In this document: in pieces, positions 47,241 to 60,825 of the stretch
Layout: the number at the start of each line of letters is the position of its first letter
Numbering within the stretch: position 1 is the first letter of the stretch
Origin: Chamaea fasciata
Lineage: Eukaryota; Chordata; Aves; Passeriformes; Sylviidae
Reading direction: 5' to 3'
NCBI GenBank assembly: GCA_029207755.1
Contig: JARCOQ010000009.1
Coordinates: 31,208,914-31,272,913 of the forward strand
Length of the DNA: 64,000 nt
Notes under the pieces: generated by a model
Databases searched by the model: none
What the model was told of the DNA's origin: nothing
Seen by the model: the letters and a program-made list of their open reading frames with translations, nothing else
Translations under genes and position numbers: made by a program

Positions 47241-47937
47241 GTTCTTTCTCTCAGACCATATATAATATATATGTATAAATATTGCATATAATCCCTGAAA
47301 AATGTGCTTTTCCTTGTGTGAATGACAACCCAGTGAGCAGTGGCAGTGCAGATCCATCCTTTAGATCCCAATCCGGGAGTCTCGTGGGGGATGAAGAGAG
47401 GCTTCTGTGCTCCCCATCTCCACACCCCACCCACACGACTGGGATGAAATGAACTGATGAGAGAGATGACTTCTCCCCCCATCATTAGGATGCAAGTGTT
47501 TGCTGAATGTGCCAGATGTTTGGCTTTCATTATCTGGAGGTTTTTTCCTTTCCAGCTCTAGTGAAAGGGAAGCCTGAGTAGGTCCAGCAGAATTCTAAAC
47601 AGTTTCCTGTGTGAACGGAGAAAGCAGCATCCTTAATGAACTGCACAGGGTGACAGTGAGTCCAGCTAATGAATGCTGTGTCCCTGTTACTTTAGAGAGA
47701 TGGTCGAGTGACATTTCTTTCTGATTTAGGAACTCTGAATCCGCATGGATTATCCAAACCAGAAATGCTTTCTTTTAATATTTTATTTTAAACGTCTTCT
47801 GCTTTACAGTCATATTTCTGAGCTATTCAGAACATCCTACTGTTCTCTGTGTGTTAACAGTTTAAGGAAGCGTCTTTACAAACAATTTCTGTTACTACTC
47901 TGGAGAAATCCAGTGAACACTTTTTCATAGCACTGGA
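47241..47937. other. Unannotated non-coding stretch
   Basis: A short AT-alternating patch near 47258-47290 is present. No gene or interspersed repeat is recognised. Confidence 0.45.
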
Positions 47938-48398
47938 ATCCCAGAATCTTTTAGGCTGGAAAATCCCTCCCAGTCCATGGAGTCCTAACTGTGCCCGATG
48001 CCCACCTTGTCCCCCGCCCAGAGCACTCAGTGCCACCTCCAGCCCTTCCTTGGACACCTCCAGCCATAGGCACTCCAAACCTCCCTGGGCAGCCCCTGCC
48101 AAGGCCTCAGCACCCTTTCCATGCAGAAATTCCTGCTGCTGTCCAAGCTGAGCCTCCCCTGGCACAGCCTGAGGCCGTTTCCCCTTGTCCTGTCCCTGTT
48201 CCCTGGGAGCAGAGCCCGACCCCCCCTGGCTGTCCCCTCCTGTCAGGAGTTGTGCAGAGCCACAAGGTCCCCCCTGAGCCTCCTTTTCTCCAGGCTGAGC
48301 CCCTTTCCCAGCTCCCTCAGCCTCTCCTGGGGCTCCAGCCCCTTCCCCAGCTCCCTTCCCTTCCCTGGACACGCTCCAGCCCCTCCGGGGCTCCCTGG
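47938..48398 (-). mobile_element. Young-looking CR1 LINE copy
   Basis: About 460 bases of minus-strand CR1 of the same subfamily as 273-489. By eye it is roughly 97% identical, in reverse, to 51988-52444 across the whole length and shares a similar 5' truncation near CAGGGAGCCC. The terminal tail reads GGAATCCCAGAATCTTTTAG on the plus strand. Confidence 0.94.
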
Positions 48399-48796
48399 CC
48401 ATGAGAACAGGACACAGGACATGGATGTGATCTCACCACAGCTCAATATAGAGGGACAATCACCTTCCTCCTGTAATGTTTTATTAAAAGCACTGGTTTG
48501 TGTAGAAGGAGTTGTGGAACTCTGGGTTGTAACCAGTTAGGACATGCATGTTCGGCTGGATTGTGTGAAATGTGAGTTACCTTTTAACCCGTGACTGGAG
48601 CCAAGAACCTACTGGAAGTAGGAAAGACCAGAGTTGATTGTCTCGATTCAAATGCAAGTTGGATCTTGCAAGAGATGAGGCTTTAGAGCTGTCCTGTTTT
48701 TCTTCAGGATTCTGCTCTTCCAGTCTCAAGGTGAGACCATGGCCAAGGCTTCTTCCTGGTGCTGGAAGCAAGGAGATTATCGGATTGAGGCTATGG
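48399..48796. other. Unannotated non-coding stretch
   Basis: No gene or repeat is recognisable. Confidence 0.45.
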
Positions 48797-48974
48797 AATG
48801 GTTTCATTTGGAAGGGACCTTAAAGCCTGTCCTATCCCCACCCCCTGCCATGGGCAGGGACACCTTCCACTATCCCAAGTTGCTCCAAGACCCATCCAGC
48901 CTGCCCTTGGACACTTTCACGGATCCAGGGACAGCCACAGCTTCTGTGCCAGGGCTTCTCCCCCTCAGAGGAAG
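48797..48974 (-). mobile_element. CR1 LINE 3' fragment
   Basis: Minus-strand tail: plus-strand GGTTTCATTTGGAAGGGACC, CCACCCCCTGCCATGGGCAG, GCAGGGACACCTTCCACTAT and TTCTGTGCCAGGGCTTCTCC. A small deletion removes part of the CTCTGGGCACCC block. Confidence 0.92.
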
Positions 48975-49794
48975 GATTTTTTTTTTCCATCCATCTACTT
49001 CACACAAGCTTTGCGAAGATGAGATCATCCAAGACACCATGTGTCTTCCTTGAACAGGATCCGGTGCCTTTCCACCAGGAGGAGAGGATGGCACTTCAAA
49101 TTCTCTTTAAAAACCTTTTTCCCCCTGTTGTGCCAGCATGGCTTTATCTGTGTGGGTCTTTAGAGACCAGGGAAAACTCTGATATTTTTGTGTTGGATGT
49201 ACAGTACTGGTGTGTGGGGAGGTGCCCTCACCACCTGTGGTTTCTGTGATGTTCTGTTCCACAGCAACAAAGGGAACTCAAAGGTGGCAGATTCATCCCT
49301 TGGAAAGCAAACTCAGGGGGATCAGTGTTCCCATTCAGTGCATCCTTTAGGGAAGGCTGGCTGAAATCACTGCAGTGCAGCACCATTTCTCCCCGAATAA
49401 CTGGAGGAAATTAAGAGTACTTTGAAATATAATGTGTCAGAAAATGATGAGGCCTCCAGCAGTGTGAGTGCAGGAATCTTATCTGTGCCTGTCTCATAAG
49501 TCAGAGCTCCTGGAACAGCTCTGTACAGCGTCCAGCTCAGCTCCCCAGTCTGCCAGACTGGCTTCATTAGGAACATGACATTTTAATGCACTCCAGTGGG
49601 TTTCCATAACTTGCTTGGATCAGACTGGGTATGAAATAGCAAATCAATGAAGGTCACTTTGGTGTGGAGGTGACACTGCCGGGCCTGGACACGGATCCTG
49701 TGTGTCCCACATCAATCACTGTGCCTGCTCCTCAGAAGCTCCTTGGTTTGGGTTAGTTATGACCTCCAATCCTTTTTGGAGGGACGCTGCAACT
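48975..49794. other. Unannotated non-coding stretch
   Basis: No gene or repeat is recognisable. Confidence 0.45.
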
Positions 49795-49852
49795 TCAGGA
49801 AAGGTTGGACTCGATAATCTCGGGGTATTTCCCAATCTGTGATTCCGTGAAG
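49795..49852 (+). mobile_element. Short CR1 LINE 3' tail
   Basis: About 58 bases containing AGGTTGGACTCGATAATCTC and ending CAATCTGTGATTCCGTGAA. Only the last part of the element is recognisable. Confidence 0.75.
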
Positions 49853-51987
49853 GGAATTCGGTCTTTCAGATTTTCTCCAAGGCAGGTGTGCAAGTGTTTG
49901 GATTGAACAAAAGCAGGAGGACACAAAGGAAAGGGCAATAAATATGAAAGAAAGGGAAGAAAGGTAAATCATGGAGGATGGGGGCAGAAATAAACACAAA
50001 AGCAGACTAGGCTGCATGGATGAATTTTATTCCTCCACAGGAATGTTGTGAGGTGCACAGCATGTGGCTGCTGGAAGCTGGATGGGAATTGCCCGGAATT
50101 GGAATGATTTTGTTTCATAATCTGTTTTGGAAATGACAGGAAAGCCATCAAGTTCACCCCATGTTCACAGCATTCCATTATCCTTTTAATGCCGTGTTTT
50201 GGAATGTGTTGACTGTGTTGAGATAAGAAGTGGAAAGAAAATTCAGTGTTTAGTGTCCAATATATGTAATAAATGCTGGAGTATTTACTCTTGTCTGAGG
50301 GGAACTGAAAGAGAATTTATTTAATGCTTTGAAATCCATCTCTGCTATTGACCCAAATCAGCTGACTTGGAGTCCTCAAGTGGCTTTCAAGTATAAGAGT
50401 CAAAATATCAGATACAAAACCTTTCAGAAGTAGCAAATGTTTTGTAGATTTTGATAATTTTATATATCTAATCTTTATTGCCACGTGGTTGGCGCTTCTT
50501 GCTTTGAGCAGCTTCTTCATGTGGTGCTCAGACCTCACCCCTCTCTCAAAAATAATTTGAGAACTGGGGGGTTCTTTTTGTTTGGTGGAAGGAGAACTTT
50601 ATCAGCGATAGTGGTTTCATGTCCCAGCTGCAAACCCCAAGAAATTGGGGTTCATGTGTTCTCACAGGAGTTTGGGAAAAAGGAGGATGGGATTCTGCAT
50701 TTTGGAACTAATTAGTCCTATAAAATTCATGGAAAACTACATTTCTTGAAAAATGTGTATTATAGAAAGCGCCATAACATCTGTTGCTTTCCAGAAGAGG
50801 ATTTTAGAGCAATTACTGCCATTTCTTTAAAAAAATGATTCCCCTTCTGCTCAATTACTAACAGTGAAGTATCATTAAATAGACAAATTCCTTGAAATGC
50901 AACTCAATGATTTTTAGTGATATTGAGGGTTTGAGAATATATAAGAATAAGGATGAGCTTAAGGGAAAGGAAAAGCCAATAAAACTGCAGTTTATTCTTA
51001 CATGCTGCACACTTGTTATAAATTTCTGGCTTGCAGTTAATTCATCATACTCAGTGATCAATATTTTATAAAATAAACGGAGAAAAGCTGGAGCTTTGGC
51101 AAGTTTTGGAGAGGCCAACTAAATTTAAGAAGGGAACCTGAGCGTTTATTGCAGGAATAGCTGCAGTATTTCAGAACTCACTGTTGAGTAGGGACGTGGA
51201 CCTTTATTTCTGAGATGTTTTACATTAATACGAGTCATGGGCATATTTAAATTATTGATCTAATATTGCATCTTATGTACCTTGAAATGAAGTTACGTCT
51301 GTGATGAGTGCTCTTCATTCTTACTGCATGAATTATTCCCAAGGTATTGATGGGTTCTGGGGAGGGAGTGAAGGGCTGGGGGCTCCTGTTTTTGTTTAAA
51401 GGGTGAGTCTGGGATAAATGCTGGCCCCAGGAGTGTTTCAGAGCTTTTCCCCTGCTGTGAATCATCCCACTTACTGCTCTCCAAGGCTTTGCCTTGCTCC
51501 CAAAGGTTTTATTATTGCAGCTGTTGATGTTTTGTGTCATCCAGACAGGAGAACTGGAGGATAACCCTCTCCTCCAGGGCAGGTGGGAGTGCAGGTGGCT
51601 CCATGTTCTGTGCAATTGTTTTCAATGGCACTACATTAAAAATTCCTGGAGAAATGAGGAGCTCCAGGCTGCTGGGCCCGACGTTTTGTTGAGCGTCTGC
51701 CCTCTTTAAAGGAGTAGCAGTCCTTCACCTTGAAAACATTTCTCTTCTCAGCCTTAAAAGGCATTAGGCACTGATGGATTCTGTGCCACAGCGTTCCTGT
51801 TGTCTCATCTAGGACCGGAGTAGTGCTGATGGAAGTCCGGGTGTGATTCTTCCTCTTGCATCTCAGCATTTTTTATCCATTACTTCTATTTCTTTTGTGA
51901 CTCTTAAAGAGTTTTGAAATGAAAGTAAATACTTCATCCTCCATGTTTCCTTGCTGCTTCCGAACTTATTGCTCCCTCCCAACCAGA
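49853..51987. other. Unannotated AT-rich stretch
   Basis: No exon or interspersed repeat is recognisable. Confidence 0.45.
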
Positions 51988-52444
51988 GAGCCCTGGAGGG
52001 GCTGGAGCATGTCCAGGGAAGGGAAGGGAGCTGGGGAAGGGGCTGGAGCCCCAAGAGAGGCTGAGGGAGCTGGGAAAGGGGCTCAGCCTGGAGAAAAGGA
52101 GGCTCAGGGGGGACCTTGTGGCTCTGCACAACTCCCGACAGGAGGGGACAGCCAGGGGGGGTCGGGCTCTGCTCCCAGGGAACAGGGACAGGACAAGGGG
52201 AAACGGCCTCAGGCTGTGCCAGGGGAGGCTCAGCTTGGACAGCAGCAGGAATTTCTGCATGGAAAGGGTGCTGAGGCCTTGGCAGGGGCTGCCCAGGGAG
52301 ATTTGGAGTGCCCATGGCTGGAGGTGTCCAAGGAAGGGCTGGAGGTGGCACTCAGTGCTCTGGGCTGGGGACAAGGTGGGCGTCGGGCACAGCTGGGACT
52401 CCATGGGCTGGGAGGGATTTTCCAAACTAAAAGATTCTGGGATT
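51988..52444 (+). mobile_element. Young-looking CR1 LINE copy
   Basis: Sense partner of 47938-48398. It contains GGCTCAGCCTGGAGAAAAGG, GGACAGGACAAGGGGAAACG, GGTGGCACTCAGTGCTCTGG and a tail ending AAAAGATTCTGGGATTCTGA. The frames of 137-193 aa across it are antisense shadows in stop-poor CR1 sequence. Confidence 0.94.
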
Positions 52445-52544
52445 CTGAGGTTGGTGTATAAAATTACAATGGGGAGAATGATTGTAGACATCTGCAATCT
52501 CTGTGGTGATCTCACAGAGAACTCAGTCTGAGCTCATTCCCCCC

Positions 52545-52825
52545 TGTAATGGGCAGAGACACCTTCCACTATCCCAGGCTGCTCCAAGCCCTGTCCAGCC
52601 TGGCCTTGCTCACTGCCAGGGATCCAGGGGCAGCCACAGCTGCTCTGGGCACCTTGTGCCAGGGCCTACCCACCCTCTCAGGGAACAATTCCTTCCCAAT
52701 ATCCCATATAACCCTGCCCTCAGGCACTGGGAAGCCATTCCCCCTTGTCCTGGCACTCCAGACCTTTGCATATTGTCTCTCTCCATCTTTCTTGTAGCTC
52801 CTTCAGGTCCTAGAAGGAACAATGG
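52545..52825 (-). mobile_element. CR1 LINE 3' fragment
   Basis: Minus-strand CR1 starting abruptly at the GTAATGGGCAGAGACACCTT block (plus-strand reading), so its terminal tail is missing. It extends to CTCCTTCAGGTCCTAGAAGG. It lacks the extra 5' segment shared by the 40.5- and 46.7-kb copies. Confidence 0.92.
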
Positions 52826-54280
52826 AGTTTCTTGTGATGTCTTTAGTCAAACATGAATATTTAATGGTATCCATGGCTGCACTTTCCCCTTCTTTTTCTA
52901 CTTCCTGTGATGGGAATGCAGCTTGGGGGAGAATCTGGCAGTTGTATTTTCAAGGAAGTGTCTGGGTAAGAGGAGAATACTTGAGATGGAGTTAAGGAGG
53001 CAGCTGAGTGGATGGGCTTCCCTTGTTGTGCCCTCAGCGAGTTTTGCAGGACAGGCTATTGAAGGAGTTGCAGCACAGCAATTTCTTCTGGAATCCCAAC
53101 CCGCGGCTTCCAGCCACTGCCCGGTGGGAGTGGGGGCTGGAAAAGGAAGAGGTTTTTTTAAATGTAAATAAGTAAAACAATTAATCATTGCTTTGAAAAA
53201 ACACCTTTTCAGGCCAATTTCAAAGATTTTAAGCCATCCCTGCATTAAAAATGCACCTCCCATTGGCTCCTTAGCTTTGACTGATGGAGCTTTCCCAATG
53301 GAAGAACGTTCCAATGGAGCATTCTTGTTACAGACAAGAGGGATGTGGGCTCTTGCTGTAAATGACAAGCTTAATCAATCTGAGTATGCAATTTATCTAA
53401 TTACAACTGGAGATTATTAGGTTTTTTAGGTAATCCTTTAAATTAGATCAGAAACAATTTTGATGATGCCTTTCAAATGGAATTTAGTTTCCTTGCCTGG
53501 AAAAATGAGGGGTTCTGTAGTCCCACGAGCTGCTCACACATATCCCTGTTGCATTTCCACGTGCTGGAGCTCCTGAGAAAACTTGATACATTTATTTTTA
53601 AGGCAATATGTGTTGTTCCAAGCACTATGCCCTGTATTTATATGAAGTTACAGAGTGAATATTCTATTTGGATGTTGCCAGGTGGCTTTGTGGCTCACTG
53701 TGAAAGCAGGTGGTTAAATCCTTGTTCTATATCTGTGCACAGCAATCTGAGAAGCTCATTTGGAAACCCTTCTGTTCCTGAACTCTCTCTTTTGTTATTT
53801 TTCCTTCCAAGGGGTTTCTAATTTTGCAGGAAAATTATTTTGATGAATTCAACAGGGTCTCCTCCAAGGTGAGAGTGGGGAGGGCTCAGGAAGGATGGCA
53901 GCAGGGACGGTGCCTTCCCCTTCACCTTGTGCTCCCCTCTCTTCCCTTTGCTCTGCACACCCAAATTCTCTCCCTGAGATGGTTTTAGGCTCCGACAACA
54001 CCTTTGCTTCCTTCCTCAGTGCAGTTCATGCAATATACAGCAGACTCCTATTTATAGCCACTCAATTTTTCCTGGCTGGATCTGAGTGCAAATTGCACTC
54101 CTGTTTCAGCACTTCGGATCCCCTGTTCCCCCTGCTCCCCTTCTGCCTCTGTAGGAGCTGATTTTGGTGTTGGTGCGTCCTGTCTTGCCTTCCCACCTGG
54201 GAGCTGGCTGCAGTCGGGGGAATACAACATTTAAACCAGCTCCTTCCTTTGCTTACTTTCAGTCATATTGGCATTTAATT

Positions 54281-54350
54281 CAATTTTTTTGTTTTGTTTT
54301 TTGTTTTTTGGGGTTTTTTTGTGTGTGTGTGGTTTTTTTTTTTTTTTTTT
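54281..54350. repeat. T/G-rich low-complexity block
   Basis: T runs with GTTTTG, TTGGGG and (GT)n interruptions, ending in about 20 T. Confidence 0.93.
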
Positions 54351-57300
54351 AACCCCAAAGTGAGTTCTGCAGATGCTAATCACAACATCCTGCAGTAGGG
54401 AATCCTTCTCCAGAGTACAGACACCCTCTTCCTCCCCCTAATTGGGACTGGAATTCAAACAGTGCTGCAAGAAGCCATGGCTGGGGTTACCACAAGCTCA
54501 CTTTTCCCTGTGTGTTACTCAGACAGTGGGGGTTGCATTTAAAGAAAGAAAGGAAAATGAAATAAACCCCATGGATGCTGCTGCTACAGCCTCTTATCTA
54601 TGTAATGGAGATAGTTGCACATCTTTAGGCTCTTATCCAACCTGTTGGTAAGAAATGGAACATTTTTATCTGTCCTGTCATTTGTTTAACTTGGGAATTT
54701 TGGCTTTTTTTTCTTTTTGGTCAGGTGTGGATGTCACATAGGAAGCAAGTATTTCAGTAAATGCTGCTTTGCATTGCACTAAATCCTGTTTTGGCAGGAA
54801 TTTCTCTTGAAGATCCAGCAATGTGGAATTGTGTTTATTTTGTTGTTTCTGAGACCACTGAGCACTTAAGTACCAACTGATTTTGGGCTGGATGCTCAAA
54901 GACCTCTTTTCAGAGAGATGGCTGCACATTCCCTGGAGTTTTTACCATAGATTATCTATAAATTCTTTAATTTCCTTGTCAGTTTGCCTGAAAAACCCAA
55001 CAGAGGAAGATGAGCTGCCTTCCTCCTTCAGTCCTTGCAGTGCCCTGGGTCACCTCCCTGAGGTCACTCTGCTTCCTCTGCTGGAGCTGTTTTGGTTTGG
55101 AATTCTGTATATTCTTTGTGAAAAACACTTTGCGGTACAGGTAGGGGTGGTAGCTTTCCCAGGGGTATTAAATGCAGCCTGAGCCTCGGGTGCTGTCCAG
55201 CTCCTCCCAGTTTGATGATTTGAGTTGTTGCTGGGAAGAGCTTTGGAGCTGGGAGTGAACCAAATCTGTGTGGTGGCATTCACCTCAAAATATCAGGTTT
55301 TTTGGACTGCCTGCCCCATCAGGACTAACACAAATTACACTTTGAAATTCATTGGTTTAGGAACTGTCAGTCTTCCTCACAAAACATCACCTGCAATTTT
55401 TCCAGCTCTATCCAGCCCTCATCTCCTGTGGGTCGCTGCCCATAGGTGGTGGTGATGCAGTTGCATGCTGGATTAATCCTAAATTTTTCAAAGGTTACCA
55501 CTCTGGAGGGGTATTTTTAAAATGAGAGTTATTTAACAGCCTGTTAAATGTTAGTTTTAGTCTGTGGAGCAGCAATATTGCTTAATCAGTTGCTCTATAA
55601 ATTAATGAAGGCTTGATCTTTTCCCATTCTTGATACATTGCTTTTAGTAATCCCATTAATTCCCAAAGGCTGGGAAGAAACAAATTACAGCTTTTCAGGA
55701 TTTATGGGTTTGACATTTTGCAAATCCTGCTTTGTGTTCTTGTGTTTCTGGACAGAAGTTTTAACTTGTGTGGAACTCCACGATTCACTGACAAATTCCA
55801 AATAAACCCCAAGCTGCCCTGAGGTTGTGGTGAGGACTCCTTTGGTGCGTTTCTCTGGGTTCCGAGCTCTTCAGCTGCTCAGCAGCTTTTAATAATCGGT
55901 TAGTGAGAATAAAGCAAATATCAGCATTTTCATTGAAGTCCATATTTCCAGAACTCCTTGCATTTAGGGACTGGGCCTGACTCCCATGAAGGCAGCTCGG
56001 AAAGTGAGAAGCTGCTGCATGGATATTATGAAGGAAAATCCAGGTTAAATTGCTTTGTGCACGCTCTCCACTGGAACAAATACATGAGCCTTCCTGGGAG
56101 AATTCACCTACTGAACTCTAGGAATGTTTTCCAGCATTAATTAGGTCAAGAATACACCACAGAGTCAAGCCAGGAATGCATGGAGGGTTTTATAGGGTAA
56201 ATGTGGCAGAGGAAAAGGTGAAAACTGCTCCCTCAGCCTTTTGCCAGGGTGAGGCACGAGTTTAATACAAAGGTTTAACAAGGCTGGGCTTAAATCCCTG
56301 CTCTTTAGGGCCTCAGACTTGGTGTGGGAGTGAAGTGGCAGACAGGTGATGTGCTCAGGAGTGAATTAATGTCCCAAATGTAAATGTTGCCATTTGTCAG
56401 AGTGATTATCTTGTCTTCTCGTTGTAAAACCAACAAGATGCTTTCAGAGGCTTTGGGGACAAGTCCAGAGGGAGAATCTAAAGGCAAACTTTCCATCCGT
56501 GCCTTTTCAGTGCTGTCAAAGCAACATCCAAGATTTACAACCACCCCTCAGGTTTTTTGGGGCAGCTGATTTCTCTGGTTTTGTCTGCTGAGAGCTGATT
56601 CTTCAGGCTCCTAATTTTCTTGGTCAGTTCCTGCAGGTTTTAAACTTTATTTAAAAGGAAGGGACTGAGCAGGGAATAAAATGAGTGACTCTGAAGGACA
56701 GGTTTGCATCCTTGGAGAGAAACCTGCTAGGCCAGGTGAGAATGGAATGACAGAAACTTGTGGCAACTTCACTCTCCTCCTCTCCCCAAAAGCCCCCAAC
56801 CAGCTGGAATGTGCTGGAAAGTTTGGTAGGGCTCTGTCTATTCAGCTGTGGGAGAAGGGAGGAGAAAATCTGATCTCTTAATATTTAAGGAAAGATGCTT
56901 AAAGCATGGGCTGAAAACCTGAATTCCTTCTGCTGGGAGGAATTTTTAAAGAATTTTTAAAAATTCTTGAAGTTTGGGTTCCTGCTGAAGTGTGGGGTTT
57001 GCTCTAATGGGCAAGAAAAAGAAGTGGAAGACTTTTTAAAAAGAGATTTTGCCTCTTGGTTTTGTGTGCATGAGAAAATCAGGGGATGTGAAGTGTTTAA
57101 GTGAAGTTTGAAATGCTGCTGTGCTTACCTGAGTTGAAATGTTAAGGGAAGAGTAAAATTTCTACTTGGAGTAGTCCCTACTCCTATGAAAAGTGATAAG
57201 TTACCAGTTTCTGCATCCAAACCTTCTTAGGGCTTTTAATTTTTGTGAAAAAAAAAAAAAAAAAGTGATAGTGTGAACAGAATCTAATTTATGTCTTAGA

Positions 57301-57624
57301 AATGTAGGTCTGTGTTATCTGCTCTCTTTCTCGAGCTCCTAACATCTCCTGGGTTATTTGTTACTCTAGCATGTGGCAATCAGCCTTTGGAATATAAATG
57401 CAAAATTAAGCCCAGCTTAATTTGCATTTAGAATTGATAAATGTTGCTCAAGACGCTGGATAAAAAATAAAAAGGAAACAGCAAACTCTTTTCAGTCTTT
57501 CCCCTCCCAACCTGAAATTGTAGAGCTCAAACTTCAAAGCAGTTTGGACTCAACTTCTAATGAGCAAAATGAGATTGTTTCCAAACTTGTATTTTCCTTC
57601 AGTTGCAAGCATCTGTTTGTTTTG

Positions 57625-57626
<2 letters not shown>

Positions 57627-57666
<40 letters not shown>
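57627..57666. repeat. Poly(T) run of about 40
   Basis: An uninterrupted run of T following TTTTGGG. No adjacent retrocopy signal is seen. Confidence 0.95.
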
Positions 57667-57670
<4 letters not shown>

Positions 57671-60600
57671 GGAGAATTGTAGAAGCAATTAAACAGTACC
57701 TTTTCTCTGGTTTTTGATGTTCCTATCTCATGTAGCTGAAATTTGGGTATCAGAGCAGGTTTTTTGTGGATGTAACTTGACAGAGAGCTTGTACAAACTA
57801 TCTAGAAAAAAAAAGAAATAAATTGAAGTGAGTCTCCTAGCTAATGCTTTTTCTGCTTGCAGTTTAATGAATTCTAAAAAAATGGTTTAAAGGCAAGACA
57901 CTGCATCCTATGAAAAGTATTTTCTCCAATCTTAGTGGATATTTGAAATAGCTTCCCCCAACACGTTTGAGGGGGAGAGATATGGCTTTGATGGTTTTTT
58001 AAATGATGTTAAGGATTGAAACTTTTGTATTTGGGATGGGTGAAATTTCCCTCTTGCTGGGCTGGAGCAGCCCCGGCTCTCATGCTTCACTTCTGTGCGT
58101 GTGAGAAGTGTAGAGACAGCTCTTGCTGGGAGCATCAGTGTGAGTTTTAGTGGCATTTCGTGTGTATCTGAAATATTGGGGAAGCCCAGTCACTGTGACT
58201 GCAGATGGAATCAACAGCAGAGACTTTGATGAGTGCAGTGGCTTGGAGATTTTTAGGAGTGAAGGCTTCAGGGGTTGCAGTGGCACCGTGGTTGCTTCAG
58301 GTCCCTGAAAAAAACAATTTGAGCTGGCCATGGTGGGAGTCTGGGGGCAAAGAGGAAGATGAAGCTCAGCATCCAGCACTTCTCTGGGAATGCTGGAGTC
58401 TGCAGAAGTTAAAAAGCAGCATGCAGAGCTCTGTGCAACCCCCATGTGTATAAATCACCCCAAAGCACAGCAGGAAAATTCAGCAGCGTGGGATTTGCTC
58501 AGAGAACACCACGGGAGACTGTTAGAAATGTGTTCATCAGGGGAGAGAGCTGCAGGAATTTCTGTACGTAATTAGGTGAGTCTCAGACAACACACACATG
58601 AGCTCACACCAAAATGTGTTCTGTGAGTGCTTTTCAAACCTGCAGCTCTCAGACAACAGCACCAGATGGTGAGGTAATAGGAGAAAATCTGGCCATGTAC
58701 TCCTTGTGTGCCTGAAAGCCTGGATTGTGTCCTGAAGGAAACACAGTCTGCTCAGTGCAGCATATGTGTGTTTATAAACATCACCAAGCCTGTGCCTGGG
58801 AGCAGGGGCTGATGGCAGGGCTCATTCCCAGCTCCAGCCCAAGTGCCTCCTCTGGGAAGGGTGCAGGCAGCTGAAGGTTAGCTTTAAAAATTTAAAAAAA
58901 AAAAAAATCCTTGGTGATTTAGGCATTGTGCTGTCTGCCGACTTATCATCAAATTAACCAAAGGGTTAATTGGTGTTCTAAGTCTTGAGTGGTTGATGCA
59001 CCTGGTTTCCTTCTCAGGTGTCATAAATATGAGCCTAAATCTGATGAGCACATAAAAAGAAACAGCAATGAGTTAATTCAGAATTAATATTCTTGTTGTG
59101 AACAGAACTTTATTTTGCTCTTGTGGGCTTCTTAAGTGTGTGTACCCTGATTTCTCCAAACAATAACTGCATTTATACTCCTCATTTTTCATGCACAGCT
59201 TATTGCTTTGTTGTAGCCAGACTTTATTAGTCATATTAATAAGAGAACAGTTTTGAAAAGGACATGAAACTTATTGAACCAATTTGTTTGTTCTGGTTTT
59301 TTTTGGAAATTGTATTTTAAAGTATTGACTTGCAGTTATAGTGTATTTTTATTTGTTTGCCCTTTACTAAACGCTTTGGCATTAGCATCAGCATTGCCAA
59401 AGTCAGCAGCTGGATGGATTTAACCCTTGGCTTCAGGCTTTTGGGGTTTTCACCTTGTTGGCATCCTGCCATGCAGCTCTAAAGGTAAGACCCCAAATTT
59501 GAGATGCAGCAGCTGGGTTGTGACCTTAATTACAGCACATTCTTAGGTAACCTCAAAGGGTTTGCTCATCCCTTTCTGGAGACAAGGCACAGGTTTGGGA
59601 CCTTTGCAGAGAGGTGAGGAGGATGCTGTAGCTGAAGAGCTGCTCTGCTGATCAGCACCAGCAGAGGTGCCTGCTTGGCTCCTGGATCTCTCCTTGGATC
59701 CTGATTGCCTCAGGTGTCTGGGGTGTGGTTTTTTCCCCTCCCCACTTTCCATTTCTCCATTGCTTCCAAGCAGAGGCTTCCTGTAAGTAGACTTGAGCTT
59801 TCCTGCTCTTCTGTCGAATTTCTCTGAAACCAAAACTCACCTTAAGGCCTTGTAAATGCTGCTCTCAAGCTCAATTTTTGCAGGGCTTTTCTTTTTTTTT
59901 TTTTTTCCCCCCAGTTTTTGAGGAGTTGGCTAGTCCTTGCCCTTCTCACCTTTTCTCAGGCTGAGTCTGTGGACTGGACAAGTTGGTCTGAAATGTGGAA
60001 ATTCAGGAATGTGAAGATTGTTGGGCAAGCTCAGGAATTCCACCACACATATCCATTAATTTTTTGGGGGGAAGATGGTTAGAGTTTGTCCTGCTCTTGC
60101 AGAGTTTTCCAAGCTAATTCAGGCTTGGAGCATTTGCAGCAACACAGGCTCAGGCTCAGATGGCTTCTGCCTTTTGCTTTGCTTGCAACAATTGTCACCC
60201 TGGGATATCCCTGCCACTGAAGGGTTCCCTATTTTCCCTACAAATTCTCACCACTGGTTTGGAGCTGGGGCATCAAATGTGCTGGCTTTGGTTTATGGCT
60301 GAAAAAGCGAGATTGAAATATTGTTCTCTAATTAGATAAATTTGGGTTTGGCTGAGGTTGGAAATGAACTGTGAAATCCATGTAGATTGGATGGCTTCAC
60401 CCGTCCCCCTCCAGCATTCCACAGAAACCTAATTAGTGCCTTTAAAAAGGAACATAATTTCCTCTGTTGGTTTAATCAGGGGGTTGTGGTTTTTTTGCTT
60501 TTACTGGGAATAACAGGTTGTGAAAAGGAAATACCCGTACGAGCGTTGTCTCGGATTTTATTTTGCACAAACCTAATTGAATCTGCTAATTTAAATCTCA

Positions 60601-60825
60601 TGCAAGGAGGCTGAGGTAATAATAGTCCTCCTGCAAACTGTGTGGCAGGATTTGTGGATTTGTTGTTTGGATCTTCGTCCGTGTGGAAATAAGGTGCTGC
60701 TCCAGGAAAGGCAGAACCAAAAAAACATTTTTTTTTTTCCCCAGCTCCCATCTGTTGGGTTTTAATATGGTTTTATTGATGCACTTCTTCAAATAGCATC
60801 TTGTGTTTGCAGTATGAAGTTGAAT

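Larger units (their letters stand above)
52826..60825. other. Long interval without recognisable interspersed repeats
   Basis: Eight kilobases with no CR1 or LTR that I can see. It contains T-rich blocks at 54281-54350 and 57627-57666 and short A or T runs (near 57248-57263, 58892-58906 and 59889-59904). Open frames are short and lack domains. Splice-donor-like strings occur (for example CTCCAAG|GTGAGAG near 53869), but no exon can be supported. Confidence 0.5.
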
